Positions 1 through 7,909 of a stretch of 33,058 nucleotides of DNA are shown here, piece by piece; within the stretch, counting starts at the first letter, position 1, and every line of letters begins with the position of its first letter. This stretch comes from Thermodesulfobacteriota bacterium (lineage in GTDB: Bacteria > Desulfobacterota > Desulfobacteria > Desulfobacterales > Desulfosudaceae). The stretch covers positions 12,931 to 45,988 of the forward strand of contig JBFMDX010000028.1 of the NCBI GenBank assembly GCA_040753795.1. Reading direction: 5' to 3'. A program made the position numbers and the translations under genes. The notes below the pieces were generated by a model. That model ran no database searches and was not told the origin of the DNA. It saw nothing but the letters and a program-made list of their open reading frames with translations.

Positions 1-215
1 AAACGCCTGACGGCGTCACTACGAACGGGAAGGTGCCTGTAACGTGAGATGAGTGCTTGTTCGTAGTGTGCCCGTAAGGGCATCTTTAAAGCGAGGTTGT
101 GCATACGCGAAGGCCAGAAAACGCCTGACGGCGTCACTACGAGCAGGAATGTGCCCGTAAGGGCATCTTGAAAGCGAGACAGGTATGTTTGTAGTGTGCC
201 CGTAAGGGCATCTTT
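1..215. repeat. Left REP/BIME-like palindrome array
   Basis: This array holds two kinds of short palindrome. Type Y is TGCCCGTAAGGGCA, a 5-bp stem with a GTAA (GNRA-type) loop, at 69-82, 152-165 and 197-210. Type Z is ACGCCTGACGGCGT, at 3-16 and 121-134. Type Y is preceded on the plus strand by GTAGTG, except the 152 copy, which lacks the head; type Z is preceded by GTAGTG on the minus strand. The two types therefore face each other, as in a bacterial interspersed mosaic element. The same sequences form the array at 1846-2300 in the same orientation. The array probably continues left of the window. Confidence 0.8.
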
Positions 216-300
216 AGCGTGATGTTGTACATCAGCGGCGCCGGATGGATCCCCTCTCCCGGACCGCCCTGTTCAGGATCCATCCAGCACCTCGCGCACC

Positions 301-480
301 TTACTGGCGAGGGATTCGGTTTTTCAGCTTCTCGGCCGCTGCTCCAATCGTCGGCAGATAGATTCTAAACGTGGTCCCCCTGTTCGGCTCTCTGTGGCAC
401 CACAGGACCTGTTCCATCACGTACAACAAGGTGGTTGCGCCGACGCCCGGGATAAAGGGCTTGAGCTTGAGGGGGGCAGG
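301..480 (-). pseudogene. Decayed C-terminus of a sensor histidine kinase
   Basis: On the minus strand a 59-codon frame runs between an in-frame TAA at 481-483 and the stop TAA at 301-303. Its last third reads EPNRGTTFRIYLPTIG, which is the classic end of a histidine-kinase HATPase_c domain (usually EPGxGTTFxIYLP). The upstream part (KPF, then GVGATTLLYVM) only vaguely recalls the EPFFTTK and GTGLGLS region, with residues missing. There is no start codon in context and no dimerisation/phosphoacceptor domain. I read it as a relic of a kinase gene that once lay back-to-back with the response regulator at 660. The rest of 216-640 shows no other coding signal. Confidence 0.6.
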
Positions 481-585
481 TTAGCGAAACAAGTCCTGTC
501 CGGCAGAGCGCTTTTTATTCGGCGGAACCAGGATTATTCAGTGCAACATGCTTATATCGTTATATAAAAATTTAATGTAATTGTT

Positions 586-601
586 TGGCATGATGATTGC
601 T
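586..601 (+). promoter_or_regulatory. Candidate sigma-54 promoter for the HD-GYP regulator
   Basis: TGGCATGATGATTGCT matches the -24/-12 consensus TGGCACG-N4-TTGCW at all but one position. GG lies at 587-588 and GC at 599-600 with exact spacing. Transcription would start near 612, about 48 nt before the regulator's ATG. The surrounding DNA is AT-rich. No upstream activator site was identified by eye. Confidence 0.6.
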
Positions 602-659
602 ATTCATACGGGCGGCAATAGAAACAAGATAAAGCCCCAATGGAGCGCAGGAGGGAAGA

Positions 660-1841
660 ATGCCACGGATCATCGATGATAAAATGATGTTAGTTGAAAA
701 TGAATTCGAACAATCGTTGATTGCGGAGACAGATAAATCGATGGTCCCTTTTCGCCCTCGCATTCTAATCCTTGAAGATGAGATCTCAATTCAAAAAGTG
801 ATCGGCCGGACACTGGAAACGGCACTTTATCAATACGACTCGGCTTTCTGCGCCGAAGACGCCCGCCGGTTATGCCAGACGACAACATATGATCTGGCCC
901 TCTGCGATATCGGGCTGCCGGGCGAAAGCGGGATATCGTTTATCCACTGGTTGACCAGGGTTTATCCCGAGACCATGGTGATTATGGTAACCGGCTGTGA
1001 TGATATGTCGGTGGCCGAGCAGACCTTGAATCACGGCGCATACAGTTATGTGGTCAAGCCGTTTTCAGGACGGACCCTGCTGATCAACATTGTCGGCGCT
1101 CTGAACGAGCGACAACGACATCTTAAATGCCGGCAGCAGACGAATCAGCTTCAGGAGGAAGTTTCTCTTCAGGCCATGGAACTGGCCGAAACCAACGCCC
1201 GGCTGAAACGGACCATGAACGGCGTTATTAAAGCCATGGCCGCCGCACTGGAATCCAGAGACCCGTACACCGTCGGTCATCAGCAACGTGTGGCCGAACT
1301 ATCCATCGCCATCGGTAAACGATTGTGCCTGGACGAAAACCGGCTTGAGGCACTTTATATCGCAGCCATGGTCCACGATATCGGAAAGATATCCATCCCG
1401 GCGCAAATTCTCAGCAAACCCGGAAAATTATCGCCGATCGAGTTCGGGCTGATCCAGACGCACGCGGAAACGGGATTCAGAATTATGAAGGAAATCGATT
1501 TCCCCTGGCCTGTTGCCGATATTGTACATCAGCATCACGAGCGGATCGACGGCTCGGGTTATCCGCAGGGCCTGAAGGAAAGCGAGTTGATGCTGGAATC
1601 GAAAATTCTGACCGTGGCCGATGTAGTTGAAGCCATGGCCTCTCACCGACCTTATCGTCCGGCGCTGGGAATTCAGCTGGCGCTGGCGGAAATCACGGCC
1701 AACAGAAATCGTTATTACGCCGCCGATGTGGTCCATGCCTGTCTGGAAGTCTTTGCCAATAATAGTGAACATCAATTTGCATTTCCAGGGGGAGTCTGTT
1801 TTAAAGCATCAGAATCCCGTAATGATTTGTTTATTCAATAA
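660..1841 (+). CDS. Response regulator with HD-GYP c-di-GMP phosphodiesterase domain (RpfG-like)
   Basis: 393 aa. Residues about 34-150 form a receiver domain: acidic pair E39/D40, phospho-acceptor D83 in CDIGLPG, T111 and K133. A helical, probably coiled-coil linker (150-185) leads into an HD-GYP domain (about 190-370) with H207, the HD pair H239-D240 in MVHDIGK, HHERIDGSGYP (292-302) and D321. All signature residues of an active phosphodiesterase that degrades cyclic di-GMP are present, so it is probably a cytosolic, phosphorylation-controlled regulator of biofilm or motility. AGGAGGG at 649-655 supports the first ATG. The only kinase-like sequence nearby is a decayed fragment at 301-480, so the cognate kinase is presumably elsewhere. 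The stop codon lies five bases before the first palindrome of the downstream repeat array. The family assignment is secure; the output is inferred. Confidence 0.93.
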   Translation: MPRIIDDKMMLVENEFEQSLIAETDKSMVPFRPRILILEDEISIQKVIGRTLETALYQYDSAFCAEDARRLCQTTTYDLALCDIGLPGESGISFIHWLTRVYPETMVIMVTGCDDMSVAEQTLNHGAYSYVVKPFSGRTLLINIVGALNERQRHLKCRQQTNQLQEEVSLQAMELAETNARLKRTMNGVIKAMAAALESRDPYTVGHQQRVAELSIAIGKRLCLDENRLEALYIAAMVHDIGKISIPAQILSKPGKLSPIEFGLIQTHAETGFRIMKEIDFPWPVADIVHQHHERIDGSGYPQGLKESELMLESKILTVADVVEAMASHRPYRPALGIQLALAEITANRNRYYAADVVHACLEVFANNSEHQFAFPGGVCFKASESRNDLFIQ

Positions 1842-2301
1842 AGTGTGCCCGTAAGGGCATCGTTAAAGCGAGGTTGTGCATACGCGAAGGCCAGAAAACG
1901 CCTGACGGCGTCACTACGAACGGGAAGGTGCCCGTAATGTGAGATGGGTGCTGTTTGTAGTGTGCCTGTAAGGGCATCGTTAAATCGAGGTTGTGCATAC
2001 GCGAAGGCCAGAAAACGCCTGACGGCGTCACTACGAACGGGAAGGTGCCCGTAATGTGAGATGGGTGCTGTTTGCAGTGTGCCCGTAAGGGCATCGTTAA
2101 AGCGAGGTTGTGCATACGCGAAGGCCAGAAAACGCCTGACGGCGTTACTACGAACGGGAAGGTGCCCGTAATGTGAGATGGGTGCTGTTTGTAGTGTGCC
2201 CGTAAGGGCATCTTTAAAGCGAGACAGGTATGTTTGTAGTGTGCCCGTAAGGGCATCTTTAAAGCGAGACAGGTATGTTCGTAGTGTGCCCGTAAGGGCA
2301 T
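1842..2301. repeat. Right REP/BIME-like array with 117-bp and 45-bp units
   Basis: The array fills the entire gap between two convergent genes. Type Y palindromes start at 1846, 1963 (one change), 2080, 2197, 2242 and 2287. Type Z palindromes start at 1898, 2015 and 2132. The Y+Z pair repeats with an exact period of 117 bp (1846 to 2197); the last copies are Y-only with a period of 45 bp. Each palindrome is headed by GTAGTG or a one-base variant, pointing inward from its own strand. The final Y ends at 2300, right against the stop codon (2302-2304) of the next gene. The RNA hairpins may also act as a 3' boundary for both transcripts (inference). Confidence 0.85.
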
Positions 2302-3144
2302 CTAAAACGACGTCACCGCCGTCAGCGGGATTTCGGGGTAGATCTGGCCGTGGCAGGGAGGCATGGAGTTGTAAACCCAATCGATGTCGATGACGGCCAT
2401 CGGCAGGCCGAGCGCGCCTTTTTGTCGGACAAAGTTTCCCCTGATCAGCACGTTTTCCATGACCATGGTCAGGCCGAATACGGCCACGGGCGCGCCATCC
2501 GGTATGGCGTCCAGTTCCCGGCCATAGGGGAAGCAGGTAAAGGCCAGCCGGCCGGAATCGGCCGCCTGGCACTGGACCACCGGCACCAGTTCCGGGAACC
2601 CATCCGGCCCGACCCAGGAGATGAACTTGAGGGAGGCCAGGTTGTTGAAAATGGCCCGTTCGGCAAAGGGCTTGAGCACCTGTCCGGGTTTATTCATGCT
2701 GAGCTTTTTTTTGGCCCAGCGGGTGTAAAGCGCCGACAGGATGATCCCCGGCAGGGGCAGGCTTTCCCGGCCGCTGGTTTCTATCAGGTCCAGGTAATGA
2801 ACGGTGTTGATGCCGAAATAGGCGTTATAGCGGAACATGGGAATATTGTTGTAGGCTTCGTATTCCGGGCCTTCTTTTTTCAGATGGGTCCAGACCGCCC
2901 GGCCGCGCCATATTTTCCTGTCCATGGTGAGGATGAGAAAGGCCAGACGCGGATTCTGCTGGAGATATTCCTTGCTTTTGCCTTTGGAGAATTCCCCCAG
3001 GGTCAGCTGCGTCGGGCTGCAGGCCATGATGGACGTGATCAGGGTGATGTGGGGCAGTCCTTCCGGGCTGACCGTGGCCACCAGGCCGATCTTTTCCGCC
3101 GGTTTGAAGGCGTCGATGTCCTGGGGGGTAAAGGTTGTTGCCAT
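2302..3144 (-). CDS. Pyridoxamine 5'-phosphate oxidase-like FMN split-barrel protein
   Basis: 280 aa. The N-terminal region EKIGLVATVSPEGLPHIT, followed by LGEFSKGKSKEYLQQNPRLAF, is typical of the flavin-binding split-barrel family: a beta strand, a glycine turn and a conserved strand with KS/K. A second barrel-like half (FISWVGPDGFPELVPV, then CFPYGRELDAIPDGAPVAVFG) makes it longer than a classical PNPOx. Members bind FMN, F420 or haem and reduce or bind varied small molecules, so the substrate is unknown. No signal peptide was seen. AAAAGGAG at about 3151-3158 supports the ATG. It is in line with the glycyl radical operon but separated from its activase gene by 283 bp containing repeats, so co-transcription is uncertain. 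Confidence 0.8.
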   Translation of the reverse strand: MATTFTPQDIDAFKPAEKIGLVATVSPEGLPHITLITSIMACSPTQLTLGEFSKGKSKEYLQQNPRLAFLILTMDRKIWRGRAVWTHLKKEGPEYEAYNNIPMFRYNAYFGINTVHYLDLIETSGRESLPLPGIILSALYTRWAKKKLSMNKPGQVLKPFAERAIFNNLASLKFISWVGPDGFPELVPVVQCQAADSGRLAFTCFPYGRELDAIPDGAPVAVFGLTMVMENVLIRGNFVRQKGALGLPMAVIDIDWVYNSMPPCHGQIYPEIPLTAVTSF

Positions 3145-3256
3145 TGGTGGTCTCCTTTTGACGGCCTAAATATTTTGCTCTGATTTCATTTAATAAGAGA
3201 TAGGGTCCGAGGGGTCAAGGGTCCAAGGGTTCGAGGGAAGGAATAATTTCTGTTTG

Positions 3257-3371
3257 ATCTGGATCCCCCGGTCAAGCCGGGGGATGACGCACAAAAAAGC
3301 AAGCCGGGGGATGACGAATAAAAATGTACGCCGGAGGATGACGAAACAAAAACGAAAAACTGGAGATAACG
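3257..3371. repeat. Palindromic element with 27-bp tandem half-copies
   Basis: A perfect 9-bp inverted repeat, ATCCCCCGG (3263-3271) and CCGGGGGAT (3277-3285), is followed by three direct copies of AAGCCGGGGGATGACG starting at 3274, 3301 and 3328 (the last with changes). A much worn fourth copy lies near 3356. The period is 27 bp. Similar CTGGATCCCCCGG... palindromes are common interspersed repeats in proteobacterial genomes. Just upstream (3206-3238) is a G-rich stretch of GGGTC/AAGGG motifs. The element lies between the activase and split-barrel genes and shows no coding content. Confidence 0.7.
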
Positions 3372-3426
3372 ATTCAGATTTCATATCCTTCAACTCCTCA
3401 ACACCTCAACGTCGCGCAGCGACATC

Positions 3427-4389
3427 TCAACCCTTCCCCGTCGCCCCGCTCCAGACGACGATTTCCGGGTTTACCCCTGACTTCCGGGCAACCGTAGCCA
3501 GGCGTTCCATGGTTTCGGCCGGGAGACAGGAGCAGCCCTCGAATGCCCAGCGGGTTCCGAGGCGCCGGTACTTGTCGGCGCACAGGTTGTTGAAGGCGCA
3601 AAGCTCCCAGCGGGTCACGGCTTTACCGCCGACGTCGGCAATATGGCGGCCGATGGCGGCGATATTGTCATCCTGATCCGTGGCGCCGGGGATGACCGGC
3701 GTGCGCACCCAGATCCCGGCCGGATAGAGATGACCGGCCGTGTAACCGGTGACATAAGCGAAGTTCTCCAGGATGCGGCGGTTGTCGCTGCCGGTCAGGT
3801 CCCTGTGGATCACGGGATCGGCGATTTTGAGGTCAAACAGCACCAGGGTCGCGTGGGGCAGCATCAGGTTCAGGGCTTCCCGGTTGCACAGGCCGCAGGT
3901 GTCCACGGCCGTATGGATGCCGTGTTCCCGCAATCGCGAAAGAAACGATGCCACGGCCGGGGCCTGCAGGGCGGGTTCCCCGCCGGACACGGTCACGCCG
4001 CCGGCCGATGTTTCGTAATAGGTCCGGTCCTTGAGCACCTCGTTGACCAGATCGTCGACCATCCATTGGGAACCGATCTGCTCCAGTGCCGTGGACGGGC
4101 ACTCTTTCGCGCACAGGCCGCAGCGGGTGCATTTATCCCGGTCGATGATCATGCCTTCAGCGGTCAGGTCAAGGGCCTTTTCCGGACAGAGGTCGACGCA
4201 GGTCCGGCACCCGATGCAGCGCACGGCAAACCAGACGATTTCCACCAGGGGGGAAATGCTTTCCGGGTTGTGGCACCAGCGGCAGCGTAAGGGGCAACCT
4301 TTAAGAAAAACGGTGGTGCGGATGCCGGGACCGTCTTCCGTGGAAAAGCGCTGGACCTCGAAAACCGTCAGGACATCAGAGCCGCTCAT
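3427..4389 (-). CDS. Glycyl radical enzyme activase (radical SAM)
   Basis: 320 aa. It installs the glycyl radical on its partner enzyme using S-adenosylmethionine and a [4Fe-4S] cluster. The radical-SAM cysteines are C32, C36 and C39 in GCPLRCRWC, preceded by the family signature [17 protein letters not shown]. Two inserted ferredoxin-type clusters follow (C58/C61/C64/C68 and C87/C90/C93/C97), as in activases of the non-PFL glycyl radical enzymes. TVSGGEP is the SAM-binding glycine motif. The start overlaps the end of the glycyl radical enzyme gene by 14 nt, so the two are probably translationally coupled and certainly belong together. The closest functional classes are activases of choline lyase, glycerol dehydratase and arylacetate decarboxylase type enzymes. 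The exact partner chemistry cannot be told from the activase. Confidence 0.95.
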   Translation of the reverse strand: MSGSDVLTVFEVQRFSTEDGPGIRTTVFLKGCPLRCRWCHNPESISPLVEIVWFAVRCIGCRTCVDLCPEKALDLTAEGMIIDRDKCTRCGLCAKECPSTALEQIGSQWMVDDLVNEVLKDRTYYETSAGGVTVSGGEPALQAPAVASFLSRLREHGIHTAVDTCGLCNREALNLMLPHATLVLFDLKIADPVIHRDLTGSDNRRILENFAYVTGYTAGHLYPAGIWVRTPVIPGATDQDDNIAAIGRHIADVGGKAVTRWELCAFNNLCADKYRRLGTRWAFEGCSCLPAETMERLATVARKSGVNPEIVVWSGATGKG

Positions 4390-6892
4390 GGCTGACCCGC
4401 TCGATGATTTCGTTCTGCAGTTCTCGTCCCACGGCGGTAAAATAGGCGTTGTAACCGGTGACCCGGACCAGCAGGTGCCGGTAGTCTTCCGGGTGCTTCT
4501 GGGCGTCCCGGAGCATGTCCGGGTCGACCATGTTGATCTGCAGGGCGGTGCCGCCGTTGCGGGCGTAAGCCTTGAGAAAAGCCTTGAATTTTTCCCGATG
4601 GGCCGGGTCCCGGACCATGGCCGGCTGAAAGGAGATGGTATGGCTGGCGCCGTTGGGCAGCATGTTGACGTATCCGTCCAGGTCGCCCTGGCCGTCCGGG
4701 CTCATGCCGCCCAGGGCCTTGCCCACGGAGTTGGTATTGGCCGTGGGGCCGTTGATGTCGGCGCCATTGGAGGGGCAGATGGCGTTGGAGAGAAATTGCC
4801 CCTTGCGGCGGCCGTCGGGGCTGGCCGCCATGACAAACCCGTCTCCGGCCCAGTAGTTCCAGCTGAGCATGCCCGGCCGGAATTGCCGGCCGGTGACGCG
4901 GGTCTTGTGTTTCCAGGTTTCGTCGCACCAGAGCGTCATCACCTCCCGGGCCATGGCGTCGGCCCGGTCGTCGTCCCGGCCGTACTTGGGCGCCCGGTTT
5001 TTCGCCAGGGTCTGCAGCATTTCATACCCTTCCCAGTTGGCCCGCAGGGCCCGGATCAGTTCGGCCATGTCGCATTTTCTGGCTTCAAATACCAGGTATT
5101 GAATGGCCAGCAGCGAGTCGACGGTGGTGGCGAAGGTGACCGCTTCCAGGGTGACAAAGCTGATCTGGGCGCCGCCCCGGGTGATATCCAGGCCCTTTTC
5201 CGCGCAGCCTTTGACCAGGCAGGAGAGGTAGGGCGTGGGGAAGTATTTTGCCCGGATGGATTCGCTGGTTTCATACAGGTCCACGCAGCGCTTGATAATG
5301 GCGGCGGTCTGAATTTTGTAGGCGTTCCAGAATTCCTCCCAGGCGGTAAACCGGGTGGCGTCGCCGGTGGCCGGGCCGTCCTGGCCGATTTTTTCGGTTT
5401 TGCCGGTGATGGGATCGGTAAAGGAGAGCAGGTCCCGGCCGTTGTTTAAGGCCAGCTCCACGGCCTTGAGCAGGTTCAGGTTGCAGTCCACCGTGCCGGA
5501 ACGGTCGTTGCCGACCATGGTGTTTTCCAGGCACCCCACCGGCGCGTATTCATGGACATTGGTCTCATTGATTAAATGTCCCAGTCCGGCCAGGCGCGCC
5601 TCGCGCATCATGCCGGCCATGGAGCGCTCGTCGAAGTTGAGCAGGAACGGGGCCCCCTGGCTGGCGCCGACCATGTCCACCACCTTGTCCAGCAGGGCGT
5701 CGGGAGAGTGCCGGTGCAGGCGGATGTTGGGCTTGGGCTCCAGGATAGGGGACATCTCGTCGATGACTTCCAGCATGGCAAAGGTCAGGTCGTTGGTCAT
5801 GTCCCGACCGTCCTTGCCCAGGCCGGACAGGGTGACGAGCTGGCCGAATCCCGAGGTGATGCCCTGGTAGCCGTTGCGGATCATGGCGTCATAGGCGGTG
5901 TTGCAGTGGATCCAGAAGCATTTTAGTATTTCCTTGCCGAACTCCCGGGACATGCCTGTTTTCAGAGAATTTTCCCAGAAGGGCAGCAGGTACTGGTCGA
6001 CACGGCCGAAGGAGACGCCGGGACCGGGATAGTTTTCGTCGCTCATGACCAGCATGTGGTTGATCCACAGGGCCTGGACCGCTTCCCAGAAGGTGACCGG
6101 CGGATACCAGGGGACCCGGTCCAGGTTCCGGGCCATCTGGTCCAGTTCCCGGCGCCGGACCGGATCGGTTTCCCAGTCCGACAGGCCGCGACAAATCCGG
6201 GCATATTGCGCCGCCAGCTCCCGCGGCATGGAGGCCGCCGTGATCATGGCCCGCAACTGCCGGCCCCGCGGCCCCTGTCGGTCCTCCTCGGACAGGGCGG
6301 TGTAGAGCGCGCCCAGTTCGCCGGCAATGCCCTGCCAGCCGATCTGCAGGGCCCGTTCGTGGCCGGGGACCAGGTGGCCGGAGGTGGCGCCGGCATTGCC
6401 GTAGCCGTGGTCATGAAACCATTTCATGGCCGAACGGGCCCCTTTTTTGCCGTTGATCAGCCGGTTGTATTCGGCCTGCTCGTCTTTCGTCAGGCACAGG
6501 GAGGTCTGGAGGTTGAACCGTCCGCCGGCGATCAGGTCGCCGGGCAGGACCTCTTTGGGCAGATGGTTGACCATGACTTCCTTGACAAACCAGGCCCGCC
6601 TTTCCGGCAGGCTCTGGTCCCAGAAATTATCGGGCAGGGGTACGTTGCGCGCGGCCTGGCGGAAGGAACCGCCCATGGTGCGGATCAGGGGATAGGTCTC
6701 GGGCACGATATAAAACGTCATTTCATTAAATTGCGTGTCCCAGGCCGTGCCGGTGGACCAGGCGGTGAACTCGTTGTTCCAGGCCCGGTCCGTGCCTTTA
6801 AAATAATAATCCCGCAGCCAGGTGATGCGGTCGGAAAGCGCGCCGGGCGCCTTCAGTGATTGTTCGAATTTTTTCGCGGTGGCGGATGACAT
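4376..6892 (-). CDS. Glycyl radical enzyme (pyruvate formate-lyase superfamily), substrate unknown
   Basis: 838 aa, the usual length. The radical site is RVTGYNAYF near the C-terminus (Gly about 813). The thiyl-radical cysteine lies in APVGCLENT (Cys about 454), with a glutamate two residues later (about 456). The CxE arrangement is shared with the eliminase/lyase branch (glycerol and diol dehydratases, choline lyase, 4-hydroxyphenylacetate decarboxylase) rather than the CC pair of pyruvate formate-lyase. A longer frame reaches 6988, but TGGAGGAA just before the ATG at 6892 fixes the start there, 13 nt after the crotonase stop. The enzyme is oxygen-sensitive, so it implies an anaerobic host. 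No small accessory subunits are encoded nearby. The family is certain; the substrate is not, and residues lining the pocket would have to be compared with characterised members. Confidence 0.93.
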   Translation of the reverse strand: MSSATAKKFEQSLKAPGALSDRITWLRDYYFKGTDRAWNNEFTAWSTGTAWDTQFNEMTFYIVPETYPLIRTMGGSFRQAARNVPLPDNFWDQSLPERRAWFVKEVMVNHLPKEVLPGDLIAGGRFNLQTSLCLTKDEQAEYNRLINGKKGARSAMKWFHDHGYGNAGATSGHLVPGHERALQIGWQGIAGELGALYTALSEEDRQGPRGRQLRAMITAASMPRELAAQYARICRGLSDWETDPVRRRELDQMARNLDRVPWYPPVTFWEAVQALWINHMLVMSDENYPGPGVSFGRVDQYLLPFWENSLKTGMSREFGKEILKCFWIHCNTAYDAMIRNGYQGITSGFGQLVTLSGLGKDGRDMTNDLTFAMLEVIDEMSPILEPKPNIRLHRHSPDALLDKVVDMVGASQGAPFLLNFDERSMAGMMREARLAGLGHLINETNVHEYAPVGCLENTMVGNDRSGTVDCNLNLLKAVELALNNGRDLLSFTDPITGKTEKIGQDGPATGDATRFTAWEEFWNAYKIQTAAIIKRCVDLYETSESIRAKYFPTPYLSCLVKGCAEKGLDITRGGAQISFVTLEAVTFATTVDSLLAIQYLVFEARKCDMAELIRALRANWEGYEMLQTLAKNRAPKYGRDDDRADAMAREVMTLWCDETWKHKTRVTGRQFRPGMLSWNYWAGDGFVMAASPDGRRKGQFLSNAICPSNGADINGPTANTNSVGKALGGMSPDGQGDLDGYVNMLPNGASHTISFQPAMVRDPAHREKFKAFLKAYARNGGTALQINMVDPDMLRDAQKHPEDYRHLLVRVTGYNAYFTAVGRELQNEIIERVSHERL

Positions 6893-6905
6893 CGGTTCCT
6901 CCAGT

Positions 6906-7718
6906 TTAAATATCCGGAAACTTCGCCGCTCTCTTTTCCAGAAAAGCGGTGATGCCGTGAACGCACTCTCCGGATTCGACCAGGGCAACGGCCTCGTCCA
7001 GTTCCATGGCCAGGGATTGATCCAGGGTCATGTTCCGGCTCTGCCGGATGACGGCCAGGGCATGACGCACGGCCCGGGGACCATTGGCGGATATGGCTTG
7101 GGCCAGGGCCAGGGCGTCCTCCAGGCAGCGGCCTTTTTCGCTGACCCGGTTGGCGAAGCCGAGCTGCAGGGCTTCGTCGGCGGAGACTTTCCGGGCGGTA
7201 AGGACCAGGTCCGCGGCCCGGGCCGCTCCCACCAGCCGGGACAGGGCGGCGCCGCCGCCCCAGTCGGGCATGAGCCCCAGGCGGACTTCGGAAAAACAGA
7301 CGACGGCGTCCCGGTCCATGACCCGCAGGTCGCAGCGGCTGGACAGTTCGGCCCCACCGCCGTAGGCCAGGCCGTTGATGGCCGCGATGATGGGGACGGG
7401 CAGGGCGACAAAGGCGTCGACCGCGTCCCGTACCACCTTCATGCCGTCGACCAGCCCCTGGTGGTCATTTTTTCCCATGGCCTCATGCATTGTCATGACC
7501 AGGGGGTTGTCGGGGTTGACGTCAAAACCGGCGCTGAAAGCCTTGTCCCCGGCACCGGTGATGACGACCACCCGCGGCATATTCGCCCGCAGCTCGCCGG
7601 TCACCCGGGCCAGCTCCGCGAACATGAAAGCGTTAAACGCGTTCCGTCGTGACGGCCGGTTGATGGTGATGATGCCGATTTTTTCTCTTATTTCCAGATG
7701 GATGCCTTCCGCTGACAT
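6906..7718 (-). CDS. Enoyl-CoA hydratase/isomerase (crotonase family)
   Basis: 270 aa. The fold signatures are clear: TINRPSRRNAFN at the N-terminus, the oxyanion-hole loops AFSAGFDVN (60-68) and GLAYGGGAELSSRCDL (117-131), and the two acidic catalytic positions E124 and E144 (FSEVRLG). With both glutamates present it could hydrate an enoyl-CoA, but crotonases also isomerise, cleave rings or decarboxylate. GAGGAG before the ATG supports the start. It is the first gene of the operon leading into the glycyl radical enzyme (13-nt gap) and its activase. This pairing suggests the radical enzyme's product is handled as, or formed from, a CoA thioester (inference). Confidence 0.9.
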   Translation of the reverse strand: MSAEGIHLEIREKIGIITINRPSRRNAFNAFMFAELARVTGELRANMPRVVVITGAGDKAFSAGFDVNPDNPLVMTMHEAMGKNDHQGLVDGMKVVRDAVDAFVALPVPIIAAINGLAYGGGAELSSRCDLRVMDRDAVVCFSEVRLGLMPDWGGGAALSRLVGAARAADLVLTARKVSADEALQLGFANRVSEKGRCLEDALALAQAISANGPRAVRHALAVIRQSRNMTLDQSLAMELDEAVALVESGECVHGITAFLEKRAAKFPDI

Positions 7719-7748
7719 GTTTCTCCTCGTTCCTTATTAATAATAATT

Positions 7749-7777
7749 ATTCTACAGGGGCGCCATGAAAACAACAA
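7749..7777 (-). promoter_or_regulatory. Candidate sigma-70 promoter of the crotonase/glycyl radical operon
   Basis: On the minus strand TTGTTG (7777-7772) is followed after 17 bp by TAGAAT (7754-7749). The -10 box is 5/6 to consensus and the -35 box is weak. It would start transcription about 20-25 nt before the crotonase ATG. It is supported only by motif and position. Confidence 0.35.
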
Positions 7778-7909
7778 CAGGAAAATATTCAAACAATTAG
7801 CCGGCTTCTGTCCATAACTGGTTTTTCCCCGCTGATTATTTTCTTTTCTTTTACATTCCCCTGATTTATAGGTAGCCAATTTCAACACTCGCGAAAAAGG
7901 ATGACGCCG

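Noticed and set aside
1842-2301. Regular repeats that might be a CRISPR array or a coding repeat protein
   Set aside because: Unit lengths are 117 and 45 bp, the spacers are repeated rather than unique, and no cas genes are present. The long minus-strand frames through the array simply read the repeat and continue into another gene's wrong frame.
4031-5449. Long open frame on the plus strand opposite the glycyl radical enzyme
   Set aside because: It mirrors a GC-rich gene with intact catalytic motifs on the minus strand and has an unnatural Gly/Val/His-rich composition with no domain signal. The same applies to plus-strand frames at 2350-3183, 6056-6859 and 24203-25144, and the minus-strand frames at 19138-20577 and 26950-27882.
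6893-6988. N-terminal extension of the glycyl radical enzyme (start at 6988)
   Set aside because: It would overlap the crotonase gene by 83 bp and lacks a ribosome-binding site. TGGAGGAA sits just before the ATG at 6892.
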